DNA of 64,000 nt from Chelatococcus reniformis (GTDB taxonomy: Bacteria; Pseudomonadota; Alphaproteobacteria; Rhizobiales; Beijerinckiaceae): contig NZ_BMGG01000007.1 of assembly GCF_014640075.1 (NCBI RefSeq), positions 186,001 to 250,000 on the forward strand, written 5' to 3'. The notes under the pieces are model-generated. The model was not told the DNA's origin. It searched no databases and saw nothing but the letters and a program-made list of their open reading frames with translations. The first letter of the stretch is position 1; each line of letters opens with the position of its first letter. Both the position numbers and the translations under genes were made by a program. Shown piece after piece: positions 62,000 through 64,000 of the stretch.

Positions 62000-63145
62000 A
62001 TGACGTCGTTCCACCGGCTGCTGCTCGGCGCGGCAGCCATAGCATCCCTCGCCGCCGCCCCCGCGGCGTCCGCCGAAGACGTCCTGCGCGTCGGCGCCAT
62101 TCTTGCCATCAGCGGACCGGCTTCGAGCTACGGCGGCCCGGCGGAGAAGGGCCTGAAGCTGATCTTCGACAGCCTGGCCAAGGAGGGGCTCGCCGGCCGC
62201 AAGGTCAAGCTCTCCGTCTATGACACCGAGGGCAATTCAACGAAGGCGGTGCAGTTCTATCGACGGCTGGTCGACAATGACGAGGTCGATGTCGTCCTCG
62301 GCCCCTCGACGAGCGGCGAATCGCTGGCGGTGGTGCCCGTCGCCAACCAGCTCAAGGTGCCCAACATCACCTATGGCGGCGCCGAGCCGATCACCAAGCC
62401 GGTGACCCCCTACGTCTTCGCCCTGTCGCCGACCGATCGCCTGGTGGTCGAGAGCATTCTCGACCATCTGCGCGGCCGCGGCGCCAAGACGGCTGCCGTG
62501 ATCTACTCGACCGATGGCTTCGGCCAATCCGGCGGCGGCATCGTGCAGGAGCGGGCCGCGGCCTTCGGTATCGATCTCGTCGCCGTCGAAAGCTTCAGCC
62601 CGCAGGACACCAACATGACGCCACAGCTCCTGCGCGTGCGCGAGAAAAAGCCGGATGCGGTGATCATCTGGTCCGCCAACCCGGCGCCGACCATCGTGCT
62701 GCGCAACGCCCAGGAGATCGGGCTGAAGCTGCCGTTCTATGTGAGCTACGCCAATGCGTCGCTCTCGTTCATCGCGCAGACCGGGGCCGCCGCGGAGGGC
62801 GTCTATGTCGCGGCCCTGCCCATCGTGGCGCCGGAGGTGCTGCCCGACAGCGATCCGCGCAAGGCGCCTTTGGCCAGCTTCGACAAGGCCTATCGCGAGC
62901 GCTGGGGCGTCCCGCCGGATCAGACGTCGGGCCATGCGCTCGACTCCAAGATCGTCCTCGATGCGGCCCTGAAGGCCATCGACGGCCCGGTCACGCGCGA
63001 GGCGCTGCGAGGCGCGATCGAGCGGGTGAAGATGTGCGGCGCCGATGGTTGCCGCGAGGTGACGCCCGAGGACCACCGCGGCCTCGACAAGAATGCGCTC
63101 GTGCTGATGCAGGTCAGAGACGGCCGCTTCCAAGAGGTCCGGTAG
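62000..63145 (+). CDS. LivJ-type ABC substrate-binding protein
   Basis: 381-aa periplasmic binding protein with a Sec signal peptide (cleavage after ASA, about residue 24) and mature start VLRVGAILAISGPASSYG. It shares long segments with the protein at 47.3 kb (GNSTKAVQ, GPSTSGES, VVPVANQLKV, CGADGCR, LVLMQV), so the two are paralogues that probably bind related ligands and may share the same LivHMGF. GGAGGATTTCG precedes the ATG. An SDR gene follows by two bases. Confidence 0.92.
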   Translation: MTSFHRLLLGAAAIASLAAAPAASAEDVLRVGAILAISGPASSYGGPAEKGLKLIFDSLAKEGLAGRKVKLSVYDTEGNSTKAVQFYRRLVDNDEVDVVLGPSTSGESLAVVPVANQLKVPNITYGGAEPITKPVTPYVFALSPTDRLVVESILDHLRGRGAKTAAVIYSTDGFGQSGGGIVQERAAAFGIDLVAVESFSPQDTNMTPQLLRVREKKPDAVIIWSANPAPTIVLRNAQEIGLKLPFYVSYANASLSFIAQTGAAAEGVYVAALPIVAPEVLPDSDPRKAPLASFDKAYRERWGVPPDQTSGHALDSKIVLDAALKAIDGPVTREALRGAIERVKMCGADGCREVTPEDHRGLDKNALVLMQVRDGRFQEVR

Positions 63146-63147
63146 GG

Positions 63148-63987
63148 ATGACGATGGCAGAGAATCCCGCAATGGATCCGGCCTGGCTCGGGCTCGCCGG
63201 ACGTGTCTGCGTCATCACCGGGGCGGGCGGCGGAATCGGCCGCCTCCTCGCCGCGCACTTCGCGGCCGCGGGCGCGCGGGTCGTCGTGCTGGACCGGGAC
63301 GAGAGGGCCTGCCGCGAAGTGGCGGCCGAGCTGCCGGCCGCGGCGGCCGCCGTGGCGCTGGCCTGCGATGTCGCCGATCCCGCGAGCGTCGCCCGGGCGG
63401 CGCAGGCCTGCCGTGCCGAGGCGGGACCGTGTGACGTCCTGGTCAACAATGCCGCGATCCTGCGCGCCGGTCCGATCGCGACGGTCTCGTTCGCCGACTG
63501 GAACGCGCTGCTGGCCGTGAACCTGACGGGCTACCTGCTCTGCGCTCAGCACTTCGGCCGCCACATGACCGAGCGCGGGCGCGGATCCATGGTGCATGTC
63601 GCGTCGATCGCCGGGCACCTCCCGCAATCCTTCAGCGGCGCCTACAGCGTCAGCAAGGCCGGCGTGATGATGCTGTCGCAGCAGCTGGCGGTGGAGCTCG
63701 GCGAGCACGGCGTGCGCAGTAACGTCGTCAGCCCGGCGATGATCCGCACGCCGCTGAGCGAGCCCTTCTACCGGGATGCCGAACTCCTGGCCCGTCGTAC
63801 GGCCATGGTGCCGCTGCGGCGCATCGGCACCCCCGCCGACATCGCCGCCGCGGCGCTGTTCCTGGCCAGCGACCAGGCCGCCTATGTCAGCGGCCAGGAA
63901 CTGCTCGTCGATGGCGCCGTCGGCCGGTCATGGCTCGGCCTGATCCCGCGGCCGGGGTTCGACCGCCAGGACCACGTCCGCACCTGA
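63148..63987 (+). CDS. SDR family oxidoreductase
   Basis: 279-aa classical SDR: TGAGGGIG, NNAAIL, Ser in VASIAGH, Tyr/Lys in YSVSKAG, and GQELLVDGAV near the end. It starts two bases after the binding-protein stop (TAGGGATG), so it is co-transcribed with it. Probably oxidises the compound the binding protein captures. The gene is complete within the window. Confidence 0.9.
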   Translation: MTMAENPAMDPAWLGLAGRVCVITGAGGGIGRLLAAHFAAAGARVVVLDRDERACREVAAELPAAAAAVALACDVADPASVARAAQACRAEAGPCDVLVNNAAILRAGPIATVSFADWNALLAVNLTGYLLCAQHFGRHMTERGRGSMVHVASIAGHLPQSFSGAYSVSKAGVMMLSQQLAVELGEHGVRSNVVSPAMIRTPLSEPFYRDAELLARRTAMVPLRRIGTPADIAAAALFLASDQAAYVSGQELLVDGAVGRSWLGLIPRPGFDRQDHVRT

Positions 63988-64000
63988 GCGGCAGGCTCTT

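Overview
This window is GC-rich, densely coded chromosomal DNA that reads like a free-living alphaproteobacterium, most likely order Hyphomicrobiales (Rhizobiales). The reasons are FixL/FixJ-type signalling proteins, a twin-arginine NMT1-type substrate-binding protein, several LivJ/LivHMGF-type transport components, many short-chain dehydrogenases and CoA-activating enzymes, and a dispersed ~100-bp intergenic repeat of a kind I associate with that order. No rRNA, tRNA, CRISPR, phage or intact insertion sequence was seen.

Layout. 0-5 kb: an operon of APH-type kinase, acyl-CoA dehydrogenase and acyl-CoA ligase with a TetR regulator; it resembles the kinase/ACAD/ligase core used for 4-hydroxy acids (bacterial Lva, mammalian ACAD10/11). 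5-9.5 kb: an SsuABC/TauABC-like ABC transporter, a tiny membrane protein and a nitroreductase. 9.5-12 kb: an amidohydrolase translationally coupled to an orphan NLPA/MetQ-type binding protein. 12-22 kb: tonB and a LysR gene, both frameshifted, then SDR, class A beta-lactamase-like hydrolase, MocR regulator, two DMT exporters, TetR and a TauE/SafE permease. 22-26.6 kb: a four-gene FixL/FixJ-like cluster (three-PAS kinase, two FixJ-like regulators, one lone receiver). 26.7-28.2 kb: a divergent HxlR regulator/nitrilase pair.

28-39 kb is a second catabolic block of mixed strand: crotonase, SDR, SDR remnant, TetR and ACAD on minus; CoA ligase, SMP-30-type lactonase, crotonase and two LivJ-type binding proteins on plus. 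40-50 kb is one long minus-strand block: ACAD, LivJ-type protein, livHMGF, GntR regulator, crotonase, HMG-CoA-lyase-like enzyme and a small ORF. 50-64 kb holds CoA-transferases, an ADP-forming acyl-CoA ligase whose beta and alpha genes are separated by an inverted four-gene operon (Cat1-type CoA-transferase, CitE-like lyase, family III CoA-transferase, small protein), a metallo-beta-lactamase, an LLM flavin oxidoreductase, three SDRs and another LivJ-type protein.

Overall the region takes up carboxylic or branched compounds, activates them to CoA thioesters, oxidises or hydrates them and cleaves them to central metabolites; the actual substrates are not evident. The most striking non-coding feature is the ~100-bp repeat: seven copies, each starting at the stop codon of the gene it follows, in the same orientation relative to that gene, with TA dinucleotides at the ends, like a MITE that inserts in stop codons and supplies a structured 3' end.
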